Source: Pseudomonadota bacterium (GTDB lineage Bacteria; Pseudomonadota; Gammaproteobacteria; Xanthomonadales; Rhodanobacteraceae). From it: a stretch of DNA of 64,000 bases. The DNA lies in assembly GCA_021794575.1 (NCBI GenBank), contig JAJYQO010000093.1, positions 1-64,000 on the forward strand. Reading direction: 5' to 3'. Both the position numbers and the translations under genes were made by a program. Below are positions 1-7,938 of the stretch, piece by piece. The notes below the pieces were generated by a model. That model had not been told where the DNA came from. It saw only the letters and a list, made by a program, of their open reading frames with translations, and made no database searches. The stretch's first letter is position 1, and every line of letters starts with the position of its first letter.

Positions 1-122
1 TCGATGACTTCATCAAGTACCGCGGCGAAGCCGGCGCGCGCGAGGCCGGGCGCCTGCGCCTGGAAGGCAAGGACTACGTCGTGCAGGAAGGCGACGTGCT
101 GCACTTCCGTTTCAACGTGTGA
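1..122 (+). CDS. ychF: YchF, C-terminal end (partial)
   Basis: This is the last 39 codons of a gene cut by the left edge of the window. The frame beginning at base 3 reads [16 protein letters not shown], then [12 protein letters not shown] and DGD-type residues, ending HFRFNV and TGA. This matches the highly conserved C-terminal TGS-domain tail of YchF, the Obg-related ribosome-associated ATPase of translation and stress control. The nucleotide-binding domain lies outside the window. The ORF-track entry starting at base 4 is a shadow in another frame. The identification rests on this short but very characteristic tail. Confidence 0.9.
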   Translation, partial: DDFIKYRGEAGAREAGRLRLEGKDYVVQEGDVLHFRFNV

Positions 123-169
123 GCGCGCTGCGTCACTGCGCCGCCGTGCTTGCAAACCGCGGCAGGAGG

Positions 170-189
170 CCCGGTTTTGCAAACTGATC
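170..189 (-). repeat. dispersed repeat core, copy A
   Basis: The 20-base block cccggttttgcaaactgatc lies between the convergent ends of ychF and murU. It is the exact reverse complement of 59552-59571 between cbbP and cbbT. Its inner 14 bases, cggttttgcaaact, recur a third time at 59691-59704. Exact reuse in separate non-coding gaps marks it as part of a dispersed intergenic repeat family. Confidence 0.7.
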
Positions 190-224
190 TTTAGTGCCGG
201 CCTGGGATACAAACGAGGCCGCGA

Positions 225-929
225 TCAGCGCTCGCGCAATTGCGCATCCAGCGCGGCCAGTTCCTGCGGTGTGCCCAGGTTGTGCCAACGGCCGGCGTAG
301 TGTTCGCCGCTGATCCGCCCGGCGCGCATTGCGGCCAGCAGTAGCGGTGCGAGTTTGAAGCGCGGCGGCGTTGCGGCAGCGCCGGGCTCGTCGCCAAGCA
401 CCTCGCGCCAGTGATCGAACAGGGCAGGGCGGTATACGCCGATGTTGCCGAAGGTCAGGCGCGGCGCGCCTTCGCCGCGCAGCAGGCCGTCGCGCAGGAC
501 GAAATCGCCTGCGGTGTGGTACGACGGGTTGTCCACCATCACCAGGTGCGCCAGGCCCGCAGGCCGCGCCGGCAGCGCGGCGTAGTCGAAGTCGGTGTAG
601 AGATCGGCGCTGATGGCGATGAACGGCTCGTCGCTGCCCAGCAGCGGCAGCGCGCGCAGCATGCCGCCACCGGTTTCCAGTGGCTCCTCGCCCTCGTGGC
701 TGTAGCGGATGCGCAGACCCCAGCGCGCGCCGTCGCCCAGCGCTTCGGGAAACTGCTCACCCAGGTGCGCGGTGTTGATCACCACGTAGCGCACACCCGC
801 CGCGGCGAGGCGTTCGAAGTGGTATTCGATCAGCGCCTTGCCGGCCAGTTGCAGCAGCGGCTTGGGTGTGGTGTCGGTGAGCGGGCGCATGCGCTCGCCG
901 CGACCGGCGGCCAGGAGCAGCGCCCTCAC
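225..929 (-). CDS. murU: N-acetylmuramate alpha-1-phosphate uridylyltransferase MurU
   Basis: MurU converts MurNAc-1-phosphate to UDP-MurNAc in the cytoplasm, a recycling route that bypasses MurA/MurB. The 234-residue protein opens with the nucleotidyltransferase signature LAAGRGERMRPLTD followed by KPLLQLAGKALIEYH, the usual NTP and metal-binding N-terminus of this family, and its size fits MurU. The chosen start is a GTG at 929 that overlaps the amgK stop (GTGA). The longer ORF in the track runs into amgK in another frame and is spurious. Its partner kinase lies directly upstream, so the two are probably co-transcribed and translationally coupled. A general sugar-1-phosphate nucleotidyltransferase is possible on sequence alone, but the AmgK neighbour makes MurU much more likely. 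Confidence 0.9.
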   Translation of the reverse strand: MRALLLAAGRGERMRPLTDTTPKPLLQLAGKALIEYHFERLAAAGVRYVVINTAHLGEQFPEALGDGARWGLRIRYSHEGEEPLETGGGMLRALPLLGSDEPFIAISADLYTDFDYAALPARPAGLAHLVMVDNPSYHTAGDFVLRDGLLRGEGAPRLTFGNIGVYRPALFDHWREVLGDEPGAAATPPRFKLAPLLLAAMRAGRISGEHYAGRWHNLGTPQELAALDAQLRER

Positions 930-1939
930 GCGCGTGGCACCGTCAGATCGCGTCCGGCGCTGGCGCGTTCCAGCAGCGCGGCAAGATCGGTGAACGCGGT
1001 ATCGGCGCGCGCGGCCTCGAGCGTGTAGGCCAGCACGCGCGGCAGGTCGGCCAGATAGCCGGCCTTGCCGTCGCGGTAGTACAGCCGGCAGAAGATGCCC
1101 AGAACCTTCATGTGCCGCTGCAGGCCCATGCGGTGGAAGGCGCGCAGGAAATCCGCGGCGTCGCGCGATTGCGGCCACAGGCCCGCGGCCACCGCGCGCG
1201 CGCGATGATCCAGCGCCCAGGCCTCGACGCGCCTGGGCGGCCATGCGACATAGCAATCCTTCAGCAGCGAGACCAGGTCGTAGGTGAGCGCGCCGCACAC
1301 GGCATCCTGGAAGTCGATGATGCCTACGCCGCCGTCCGGCAGCGCCAGCAGGTTGCGGCTGTGGTAGTCGCGGTGCACGAACACGCGCGGTTGCGCCAGT
1401 GCGCTGTCCACCAGCCGGCGCATGGCCAGCTCGAGCGTGTCCCAGTCGTCGCAGGACAGCTCGACGCCCAGATGTCGCTGCAGGAACCAGGTGGGCAGCA
1501 GTTCCATCTCGTCGATCAGGCGCGCCTCGTCGTAAGGCGGCAGACCGGTGCAGTCGGCATCGCGCTGCATGCGCAGCAGCGCGTCCAGTGCCGCGCCGTA
1601 CAGCGTCTCGACACTTGCCGCGTCGAGCAGCGGCAGGTAGGTCGCGTTGCCCAGATCCTGCATGGCGATGAAGCCCTGGTCGACATCGGCGGCCTCGACT
1701 TCAGGCGCGTCGAGGCCGGCTGCACGCAGGCGCCGCGCCACGTCCAGCCAGGGGCGGATGTCCTCGCGCGCGGGCGGCGCGTCCATCACGATCACGCTGC
1801 GGCCATCGGCGCGCAGGCCGCGCCAATAGCTGCGGAAACTGGCGTCGCTGGAGGCGGGCGTCAGGACGAGCGCGTCTTCGCGCAGCGTCCGGCGCGCCCA
1901 GCGCAGACGCGCGGTGGCGCGGTCGATGGCGTCGTTCAT
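926..1939 (-). CDS. amgK: N-acetylmuramate/N-acetylglucosamine kinase AmgK
   Basis: A 337-residue protein of the aminoglycoside phosphotransferase/choline kinase fold. The Brenner-type catalytic loop VHRDYHSRNLL and the metal-binding IIDFQDA motif are intact about 20 residues apart. AmgK phosphorylates the anomeric carbon of MurNAc (and GlcNAc) released in peptidoglycan turnover and passes MurNAc-1-P to MurU, whose gene overlaps its stop by four bases. The start chosen reads MNDAIDR; an ATG two codons upstream (MPMNDAI) is equally possible and neither has a clear Shine-Dalgarno. A TATGCT -10-like box lies about 17 nt before the start. AmpD at 37 kb belongs to the same recycling pathway. Confidence 0.9.
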   Translation of the reverse strand: MNDAIDRATARLRWARRTLREDALVLTPASSDASFRSYWRGLRADGRSVIVMDAPPAREDIRPWLDVARRLRAAGLDAPEVEAADVDQGFIAMQDLGNATYLPLLDAASVETLYGAALDALLRMQRDADCTGLPPYDEARLIDEMELLPTWFLQRHLGVELSCDDWDTLELAMRRLVDSALAQPRVFVHRDYHSRNLLALPDGGVGIIDFQDAVCGALTYDLVSLLKDCYVAWPPRRVEAWALDHRARAVAAGLWPQSRDAADFLRAFHRMGLQRHMKVLGIFCRLYYRDGKAGYLADLPRVLAYTLEAARADTAFTDLAALLERASAGRDLTVPRA

Positions 1940-2131
1940 GGGCATGCGGGATGGCAAAGCGCAAGCATAGCGGGCGCGTCGCGCGTCGCGCGGTGTGCCC
2001 GCGGGGGAATGGTGTCCGTCCGTCGTCATGCCACGCCGGCGCGTGCGCCATCCGTGGTCCATGGGGATGCCGCAGCGGTGGATTTCCGCGTGCGTCGGGG
2101 CGACGCTGCGGCAGGCGTTGCCGGCGCGTCC

Positions 2132-2140
2132 TGATAAACT
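2132..2140 (+). promoter_or_regulatory. probable extended -10 of the ribH operon
   Basis: TGATAAACT (TG-N-TAAACT) lies 24 bases before the ribH ATG in the divergent gap between amgK and ribH. A GAGG Shine-Dalgarno core sits between it and the ATG. The TAAACT hexamer recurs before slyD, pssA and uvrB in this window. No convincing -35 is visible. Confidence 0.5.
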
Positions 2141-2164
2141 GGCCCGCTTTCCGAGGACGCTGCC

Positions 2165-2632
2165 ATGCATGTGATCGAGGGCGGTTTCGCCACCCCGCGC
2201 GGGCGCATCGCGCTGGTCGCGGCGCGCTTCAACGGACATATCGTCGATGCGCTGATCGCCGGTGCGCGCGACACGCTGGTGCGCCACGGCGTCAGCGACG
2301 ACGCCATCGACCTGTTGCGCGTGCCCGGCGCCTTCGAACTGGGACCGGTGGCCGCGCGCCTGGCCGCGAGCGGCAAGTACGCGGCGGTGATCGCGCTGGG
2401 CTGCGTGATCCGCGGCGCCACCGCGCACTTCGAATACGTCGCCGGCGCAGCGGCCAACGGCATCGCGCAGGCGGCGCAGGCGGGCAGGGTGCCGGTGATC
2501 TTCGGCGTGCTCACCACCGAAAATATCGAGCAGGCCATCGAACGCGCCGGCACCAAGGCCGGCAACAGGGGCGCCGATGCCGCGCTGGCGGCGATCGAGA
2601 TGATCGATCTCTACGCCAAGCTGGGCGCATGA
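2165..2632 (+). CDS. ribH: 6,7-dimethyl-8-ribityllumazine synthase
   Basis: RibH condenses 5-amino-6-ribitylaminouracil with 3,4-dihydroxybutanone 4-phosphate, the penultimate step of riboflavin synthesis, in an icosahedral or pentameric cytoplasmic assembly. The 155-residue protein has the family motifs in order: [11 protein letters not shown] at the N-terminus, [22 protein letters not shown], and [21 protein letters not shown]. The full length is normal. It is the first gene of a tight ribH-nusB-thiL-pgpA run and overlaps nusB by ATGA. Other rib genes that often precede it are absent here, since amgK is divergent immediately upstream. Confidence 0.97.
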   Translation: MHVIEGGFATPRGRIALVAARFNGHIVDALIAGARDTLVRHGVSDDAIDLLRVPGAFELGPVAARLAASGKYAAVIALGCVIRGATAHFEYVAGAAANGIAQAAQAGRVPVIFGVLTTENIEQAIERAGTKAGNRGADAALAAIEMIDLYAKLGA

Positions 2633-3102
2633 GCGGACCGCGCCGCCATCACGTCGCGCCGGTCGGGGTGGATCTGGTCGCGCGCGGTCGCGCGCGGCGG
2701 CGCGCGCTGCAGGCGTTGTATGCGTGGCAACTCTCAGGCACGCCGATCAGCGGCGTGATCGAGCAATTCCGCCACGAACAGGACATGGAAGTGGCCGACC
2801 TCGAATACTTCGAGGATCTGGTCAAGGGGGTGGCCGCGCATCTCGAGGAACTCGATGCCGGCCTGGCGCCGCTGCTCGATCGTCCGGTCGCGCAGGTCGA
2901 TCCGATCGAGCGCGGTGTGCTGCGCTTGGCCGCGTACGAACTGCGCCATCGCGCCGATGTGCCCTACCGCGTGGTGCTCAACGAGGCCATCGAAGTCACC
3001 AAGCGCTTCGGCGCCGACCACGGGCACAGCTACGTCAATGGCGTGCTCGATCGCCTGGCCGCGCAGTGGCGCGCGCCCGAGTACCGCGCCACGCGCGGCT
3101 GA
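2629..3102 (+). CDS. nusB: transcription antitermination factor NusB
   Basis: NusB binds boxA RNA with S10 (NusE) and supports rRNA antitermination. The 157-residue all-helical protein carries [15 protein letters not shown] near the N-terminus and [14 protein letters not shown] plus [11 protein letters not shown] near the C-terminus, typical of NusB. The ATG overlaps the ribH stop (ATGA). The N-terminal 20 residues are arginine-rich and somewhat longer than in E. coli NusB. The longer ORF in the track, starting at 1951, is an artefact of the open upstream frame. ribH-nusB-thiL-pgpA is a conserved gammaproteobacterial order. Confidence 0.96.
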   Translation: MSGPRRHHVAPVGVDLVARGRARRRALQALYAWQLSGTPISGVIEQFRHEQDMEVADLEYFEDLVKGVAAHLEELDAGLAPLLDRPVAQVDPIERGVLRLAAYELRHRADVPYRVVLNEAIEVTKRFGADHGHSYVNGVLDRLAAQWRAPEYRATRG

Positions 3103-3103
3103 C

Positions 3104-4069
3104 GTGCCCGAGTTCGATCTGATCGGAACGATCCGCGCGCGCGCCGGCGCGCAGCGGCCGGATGTCGCGCTCGGCATCGGCGATGACGCGGCGCTGCTCG
3201 AGCCCGCGCCAGGCATGCAACTGGTGGCCTGCACGGACACGCTCAATGCGGGCGTGCACTTTCCCCGCGGCACCGCGCCGGAGGCCATCGGCTGGAAGGC
3301 GCTCGCGGTGAACCTGTCGGATCTCGCCGCGATGGGCGCCACCCCGGCCTGGGCGCTGCTGGCGCTCAGCCTGCCGCGGGACGCCGCCGCGTTCGTCGCG
3401 GCCATGGCCGAAGGCTTCGCGCGCCTGGCCACGCAGCACGGCGTGACGCTGGTGGGTGGCGATACCACGCGCGGGCCGCTCGCCCTCACCGTCACCGCAC
3501 TGGGGCAGGTGCCGGCAGGCGCCGCGCTGTTGCGCGGCGGCGCGCGCGCCGGCGACGCCGTGCTGGTCACCGGCACGCTTGGCGACGCAGCGGCCGGGCT
3601 GGCCCTGGTGCAAGGGCGCCTGTCCGCTCTGGCGCCAGCGGTCGCACAGGTTCTGCGCCGGCGGCTGGACTACCCGCAGCCGCGCGTGGCCGCCGGTCTG
3701 GCGCTGCGCGGCATAGCCAGCGCATGCATCGATCTCTCCGACGGTCTGCTGGCGGATCTCGGCCACGTCTGCACCCGCAGCGGCGTGGGCGCCGAGATCG
3801 ATCTCGAGGCGCTGCCGCTGTCCGCGGCGCTGCAGGCTGCACTGGCGCCGGCGGACGCGCGGCAATTGGCGCTGGCCGGCGGCGACGATTACGAATTGTG
3901 CTGCAGCGTGCCACCGGTGCGGCTGGATGCGGCACTGGCCGCGCTGCGTGCCGCCGGTTGCGCCGGGCACGTGATCGGCCGCATCACCGCCGATGCCGGC
4001 GTGCGCGTCCTCGATGCGCGGGGCGAACCCGTTACGCCGGCGCGGCGCGGCTACGAGCACTTCGCATGA
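3104..4069 (+). CDS. thiL: thiamine-monophosphate kinase ThiL
   Basis: ThiL phosphorylates thiamine monophosphate to thiamine pyrophosphate in the cytoplasm. The 321-residue protein has the PurM/AIR-synthase fold signatures: GIGDDAALL (metal aspartates at residues 27-28), TDTLNAGVHF, GWKALAVNLSDLAAMGA, GGDTTRGPL, and GGDDYELC toward the C-terminus. A GTG start one base after the nusB stop gives the conserved PEFDLIG N-terminus. Its stop overlaps the pgpA start. No TPP riboswitch is visible ahead of the operon. Confidence 0.96.
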   Translation: MPEFDLIGTIRARAGAQRPDVALGIGDDAALLEPAPGMQLVACTDTLNAGVHFPRGTAPEAIGWKALAVNLSDLAAMGATPAWALLALSLPRDAAAFVAAMAEGFARLATQHGVTLVGGDTTRGPLALTVTALGQVPAGAALLRGGARAGDAVLVTGTLGDAAAGLALVQGRLSALAPAVAQVLRRRLDYPQPRVAAGLALRGIASACIDLSDGLLADLGHVCTRSGVGAEIDLEALPLSAALQAALAPADARQLALAGGDDYELCCSVPPVRLDAALAALRAAGCAGHVIGRITADAGVRVLDARGEPVTPARRGYEHFA

Positions 4070-4560
4070 ACGACGCGCTGAGCCGCGAACAGCGCCGCGC
4101 GTTGCTGGCGCACGCCGATGGCTGGATCGCGTTGGGCTTCGGCAGCGGCCTGTCGCCGTGGGCGCCGGGTACCGCCGGATCGCTGGCGGCGCTGCTGCCC
4201 TGGCTGGCGCTGCGTACGCTGCCGCTGCCGCTGTATCTACTGGCGCTGGCGCTGGCGTTCGCGTTGGGGGTGTGGGCCTGCGGCCGCGCCGCGCGGCGTG
4301 TGCGGCTGCACGATCCGGGTGCCTTCGTGTTCGACGAGTTCGTCGGTCAGTGGACGGCGCTGCTGTTCGTGGCGCGCGGTCCATGGTGGGCGGTGCTGTC
4401 GGCCTTCGCGCTGTTCCGACTGTTCGATGTGTGGAAACCCTTTCCCGTAGGCTGGGCCGACCGCCGCCTGCGCGGCGGCCTGGGCGTAATGGCCGACGAC
4501 GTGCTCGCGGGCCTGATGGCCGCGGCCGTGCTGGCGCTGGCGCTGCGTGTGCTGGCGTAA
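4066..4560 (+). CDS. pgpA: phosphatidylglycerophosphatase A
   Basis: PgpA dephosphorylates phosphatidylglycerol phosphate to phosphatidylglycerol in the inner membrane. The 164-residue protein has GFGSGLSPWAPGTAGSL, the conserved FVFDEFVGQW metal/active-site segment, LFRLFDVWKPFP and a C-terminal GLGVMADDVLAG, all diagnostic. Three hydrophobic stretches fit a small integral membrane enzyme. Its ATG overlaps the thiL stop (ATGA). It is the last gene of the operon; a repeat-rich spacer follows. Confidence 0.96.
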   Translation: MNDALSREQRRALLAHADGWIALGFGSGLSPWAPGTAGSLAALLPWLALRTLPLPLYLLALALAFALGVWACGRAARRVRLHDPGAFVFDEFVGQWTALLFVARGPWWAVLSAFALFRLFDVWKPFPVGWADRRLRGGLGVMADDVLAGLMAAAVLALALRVLA

Positions 4561-5065
4561 TGAATGCCCCGCTGCGCCGGACCGTCCATCCGGATTTTCC
4601 GATGCATGCCTCCCCCGCATGTCACGGACCTTGAAGCAACCTGATTCGCGCTGAAGTCCGGCGGGTTTCCCTTCGGCCGGCTCAGGACAGGCCCTTCTTC
4701 GGGGGGAGAAGGGCCGGATGCGGGTTCGCGGCGGCAGCATGAGGTTGTCGGATTCATGGTGGCGATTGCCCTGCGCCGAACCCCCACCCCAATCCATCTC
4801 CTCTCCCGGCGGGTGAGGGACTTGCGGTTGCTGAATTTCGACGCGGATCAAATGAAGTAATCGAACCGTATAAATGGTGAACGAATGCAACGGCATTTCT
4901 CATGCTTTGCTTCGATTCGGGCAGTGGTTGCGTGTCGTGGGGGCATCCGCATCCGCAGTGCGGAGCAGATCCTTGGCGCGTCGCGCGATTCGAGGATGCA
5001 CCGCCGTGGCCATGGAACCGGCCTTCAGCGCAGTTTCCTTCCGTCGCTCATGAGGTCATCTGGTC
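4561..5065. other. 505-nt non-coding spacer
   Basis: No credible gene lies between pgpA and the S53 peptidase. The left half contains the hairpin repeat described separately. The right half (about 4840-5065) is less GC-rich and should hold the peptidase promoter. A GAGG at about 5051-5055 may serve as its ribosome binding site, although the spacing is long. The small ORFs in the track here have no family character. Confidence 0.6.
4650..4840. repeat. intergenic repeat with hairpin (CTCAGGACAGG / CACCCCAA type)
   Basis: This segment contains cttcggccggctcaggacag, then the perfect inverted repeat ggcccttct...agaagggcc (4690-4715, 8-nt loop), then gccggatgcgggtt, and later cgaacccccaccccaatcc with ctcctctcccggcgggtgag. 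These blocks resemble short non-coding repeats widespread in xanthomonad and other proteobacterial genomes. I recognise the style, not a named family. It may also act as a transcription stop after pgpA. Confidence 0.55.
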
Positions 5066-6718
5066 ATGCACACGCACAGGCAGATAGGCAGGCTTCTTGG
5101 TTTGACTGGGATCACGGCTTTGACGATAGCCATGGCGTTGCCATGCGCAGCCCAACCGGCGCCATTGACCGTATTGGCGCACAACCGTCCACGCGGTATC
5201 GCAGCCGCGCATTACGTCGGCAGGCATGACCCGAATGCGGTCTTGGATGTGGTCATCGCACTGAATTTGCGCAACCAGGCGGAGCTGCAGCAGTTGCTGG
5301 CCAACGTGCAGAACCCGCGCAGTCCCAGCTACCACGCGTTTCTCACGCCCGCGCAATTCACCGCCGAGTTCGGACCCACCCAGAGCCAAGTGCAGGCCGT
5401 CACCCAGTACCTCGCCAGCGAGGGCGTACAGGTGACGGACGTCAGCTCGAACCGCCAGCTGCTGCATGTGCACGCCTCGGTTGCGACGCTGCAATCGGCT
5501 TTCCACGTGGCGATTGGCGACTACACGCTCAACGGCCGCAGTTTCTATGCCCCGGTCGGCTATCCCCAGTTGCCGAGTGCGCTGGCCGGCATGGTGACCG
5601 CAGTGATCGGGCTCAGTGACTTCAACCAGATGCGGCCATTGTCCATACCTGCGTCCGGCGCTGCCGTCGCCACTCCGAACAAGGGCAAGCCCGGCGGCGG
5701 CGGCACGACGCCCGCAGGCTACTCGCCGCAGCAGATCGCCACGGCCTACAACTGGCCAGCCGTCACCAACACCGGCAACGGCGCGGGCCAGACCATCGCC
5801 ATCGCCACGGCGTATTCGTTCAAGAGCAGTGATCTGACCGGGTTCTGGAACCAGTACGGGTTGCCCAATCACACCGTCACCATCGTGCCGGTGGGTGGCA
5901 GCACCACGCGCACCAACGTCGAGACCACGATCGACATCGAGCGCAGCGGTGCGATGGCGCCCGGAGCGACGATCCTCGTTTACGAGGGCGCCAACGCGCA
6001 GTTGACGACATTCACCGATGTCTACAACACGATCGTCACCGCCAACGCGGCCAGTGTCATGACCACGAGCTGGGGCACGGCGGAATCCAACATGTCCACC
6101 ACCACCCTCAACGCTGACGACAACATCTTCAAGCAGGCTGCCGCGCAGGGAATTTCGGTGTTTGCCGCCGCCGGCGACAATGGCTCATCGGACGGCACAT
6201 CCAATACCGACGAGGCTGATTACCCGTCGTCCGATCCCTATATCGCGGCTTGTGGCGGTACCACCTTGAACCTCAGCAGCAGCGGTGCGATCGCATCGGA
6301 AACGGCGTGGTCGGGCAGCGGCGGTGCCGAGAGCCATTACTTCGCGGAGCCGACGTGGCAGGTCGGGACCAACGTGCCCGAGGATGGCTATCGCCAGACC
6401 TCGGATTTTTCCCTGGATGCCGACCCCAACACCGGTTACTCCGTCCTTTATGGCGGCAAGTGGTCCGTCTATGGCGGCACCAGCTTCGTTGCGCCACAGA
6501 TGGCGGCCCTGTTCGCGGTACGTAATGCCAGTGCCGGCTCGCGTTTGGGCCAGTCCAATTCGGCGATCTACAACCTGGCCAATACCGCCAGCTACAGCGC
6601 CGATTTCCATGACATCACCAGCGGTTCCAATGGGGCATTCTCGGCGGGTCCGTACTGGGATCATCCGACCGGTTGGGGCTCGGTCGAAGCCAGCAATTTC
6701 ATCACCGATATCAAGTAA
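5066..6718 (+). CDS. secreted S53 (sedolisin/kumamolisin-type) serine-carboxyl peptidase precursor
   Basis: A 550-residue preproenzyme of an acid-active endopeptidase family. A signal peptide (about 1-30, ending PCAAQP) is followed by a pro-domain (about 55-200, with SPSYHAFLTPAQFTAEFG typical of pro-kumamolisin) and the catalytic domain from about residue 215. The Ser-Glu-Asp residues are visible: E286 and D290 in VETTIDIE, the oxyanion-hole D371 in AAGDNGSSDG, and the nucleophile S473 in GGTSFVAPQMA. A C-terminal FHDITSG and GWGS segment fits the calcium site. A Gly/Lys-rich linker (KGKPGGGGTTP) separates the pro-domain from the enzyme. It stands alone between a repeat spacer and a long hairpin. 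The target proteins are unknown; nutrition at low pH is a reasonable guess. Confidence 0.93.
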   Translation: MHTHRQIGRLLGLTGITALTIAMALPCAAQPAPLTVLAHNRPRGIAAAHYVGRHDPNAVLDVVIALNLRNQAELQQLLANVQNPRSPSYHAFLTPAQFTAEFGPTQSQVQAVTQYLASEGVQVTDVSSNRQLLHVHASVATLQSAFHVAIGDYTLNGRSFYAPVGYPQLPSALAGMVTAVIGLSDFNQMRPLSIPASGAAVATPNKGKPGGGGTTPAGYSPQQIATAYNWPAVTNTGNGAGQTIAIATAYSFKSSDLTGFWNQYGLPNHTVTIVPVGGSTTRTNVETTIDIERSGAMAPGATILVYEGANAQLTTFTDVYNTIVTANAASVMTTSWGTAESNMSTTTLNADDNIFKQAAAQGISVFAAAGDNGSSDGTSNTDEADYPSSDPYIAACGGTTLNLSSSGAIASETAWSGSGGAESHYFAEPTWQVGTNVPEDGYRQTSDFSLDADPNTGYSVLYGGKWSVYGGTSFVAPQMAALFAVRNASAGSRLGQSNSAIYNLANTASYSADFHDITSGSNGAFSAGPYWDHPTGWGSVEASNFITDIK

Positions 6719-6734
6719 GGGCCGGTGTGCAAAA

Positions 6735-6773
6735 CAGACAAACGGGCGCGGCTTTGCCGCGCCCGTTTGTCTG
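6735..6773 (+). terminator. long perfect hairpin after the S53 gene
   Basis: An 18-bp perfect stem, cagacaaacgggcgcggc with its exact complement, closes on a TTT loop 16 bases after the S53 stop. There is no T-run after it, so it is not a textbook intrinsic terminator, though a stem this stable would probably stop or protect the transcript. It overlaps copy B of the dispersed repeat. Confidence 0.5.
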
Positions 6774-6812
6774 CATGTAGTCGCTTCGAATCCGGCGGCA
6801 GGATGCCGGGTT
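6749..6812 (-). repeat. dispersed repeat, copy B
   Basis: The reverse complement of this 64-base stretch aligns without gaps to 59565-59628, with about six mismatches by eye. Shared blocks include ggcatcctgccgcc and caaacgggcgcggcaaagcc. Here the copy retains the complete hairpin; in the cbb gap the second hairpin arm has decayed. Confidence 0.75.
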
Positions 6813-6941
6813 CTGCGAGCCGATCCGTAGGCCGATATCGCGGGGTGCGGACCGTGCGGCAAGCCATGGATGGCTCGCCGCGCTGAGTGCGTGGTACCGA
6901 CTCGTGTATCCCCGGGCTCGGTCCATGCGCGTCCGAATCCT

Positions 6942-7499
6942 TCAGCGCAGCAGCACCCACAGTCCGAGCGCGGCGAACAGCAGCGCCGCCAACGTGCGCG
7001 TCAGCTTCAGCGGGATGCGCCGCGCATAGCGCGCACCCAGCCATACCGTGGGCGCGTTTACCGCCAGCATGCCCAGTGTGCTGCCGGCCACCACTTGCCA
7101 GTAGGGCGTGAAATCCGCGCCCAGGATCAGCGTGGCCACCTGCGTCTTGTCGCCCATCTCGGCAAGGAAAAACGCGATGGCGCTGGTCACGAACACGCCG
7201 TGACCGTCGCGCGCGCCGGCGTCGGATTCATCGACGCGGTCCGGCCGCAGCGTCCACGCCGCCACCAGCAGCAGAGAGACGCCCACCGCCCAGCGCTGCA
7301 CCGGCGGCGTCAGCAGTGCGCCCAGCCACTCGCCGGCCAGCGCGGCTAGCGCGTGGTTGAACAGCGTGGCGACGAAAATGCCGAGCACGATCGGTCGCGG
7401 TCTGCGAAAACGCGCGGCCAGCACCAGGGCAAGCAATTGCGTCTTGTCCCCTAATTCGGCCAACGCCACGCCGGCGAACGCGATCCAGAGGGTATGCAT
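6942..7499 (-). CDS. UPF0016/GDT1-family transporter, probable Mn2+ exporter
   Basis: A 185-residue membrane protein with about six transmembrane segments and the duplicated family motif E-x-G-D-K-T: ELGDKTQ near residue 15 and EMGDKTQ near residue 115. These acidic motifs bind the cation in GDT1/TMEM165 proteins. Bacterial members such as Vibrio MneA export manganese. The strongest evidence for Mn here is the yybP-ykoY riboswitch in its leader, which would switch the gene on in excess Mn2+. The two repeat halves are joined by a hydrophilic segment (about 90-105). It is a single-gene unit. Ca2+ exchange, as in eukaryotic homologues, is the alternative. Confidence 0.88.
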   Translation of the reverse strand: MHTLWIAFAGVALAELGDKTQLLALVLAARFRRPRPIVLGIFVATLFNHALAALAGEWLGALLTPPVQRWAVGVSLLLVAAWTLRPDRVDESDAGARDGHGVFVTSAIAFFLAEMGDKTQVATLILGADFTPYWQVVAGSTLGMLAVNAPTVWLGARYARRIPLKLTRTLAALLFAALGLWVLLR

Positions 7500-7567
7500 G
7501 GGCTACTGCTCCATCCGGGCAGACACGGCAAGGCGCGTGTGGTCGGCCCGGTTGGCGGCTACACGCG

Positions 7568-7676
7568 CCCGCGGTCTTGCCATGGTTGCTGCCGCAACCC
7601 GCGCGCGCCATGGCCATCGGCCAAGCATGTTGACGTGCGCTCCGCGTTGCCGCGGCCGGCTACTCCCCGAGGGATG
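7568..7676 (-). promoter_or_regulatory. yybP-ykoY manganese riboswitch
   Basis: Read on the minus strand, the leader of the UPF0016 gene contains tcggggagtagcc, then cacgtcaacatgc, then ggcaagaccgc, in the order and spacing of the yybP-ykoY aptamer (GGGGAGUA, the CGUCAACAU loop, and AAGAC). This family senses Mn2+ and commonly controls Mn exporters. About 70 nt separate the aptamer from the ATG at 7499 and could hold the expression platform. Boundaries are approximate. Confidence 0.88.
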
Positions 7677-7938
7677 GCGCGCAGTGTAGGGCCGCGCGCG
7701 CCTTCATGCAGCCGGCGACCACGGGTTGTGCGGCCACGCTCGTCGTGCAAGGCGATTCGACGATGCAGTTGCATGCCTGACCGCAGCTTGCAAGCAGGCC
7801 CGCGCGACCGTTTGTTGATGCGCTGACTCCAGCATGCAATCGCTGCGCGGACGTGCGCCGCGAGTTCCATGGCTTTCGGCCCATCCGCGTGCGTGCGGCT
7901 TGCGCTAGCGTGCGGATGTTTCCGATGGAGTCGCGATT

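Noticed and set aside
4885-5229. 114-codon plus-strand ORF overlapping the S53 signal peptide
   Set aside because: Overlaps the real gene start in another frame and shows no family or signal features.
6735-6773. Textbook rho-independent terminator
   Set aside because: The stem is perfect and long but no T-run follows, and the sequence is part of a dispersed repeat; kept only as a tentative terminator.
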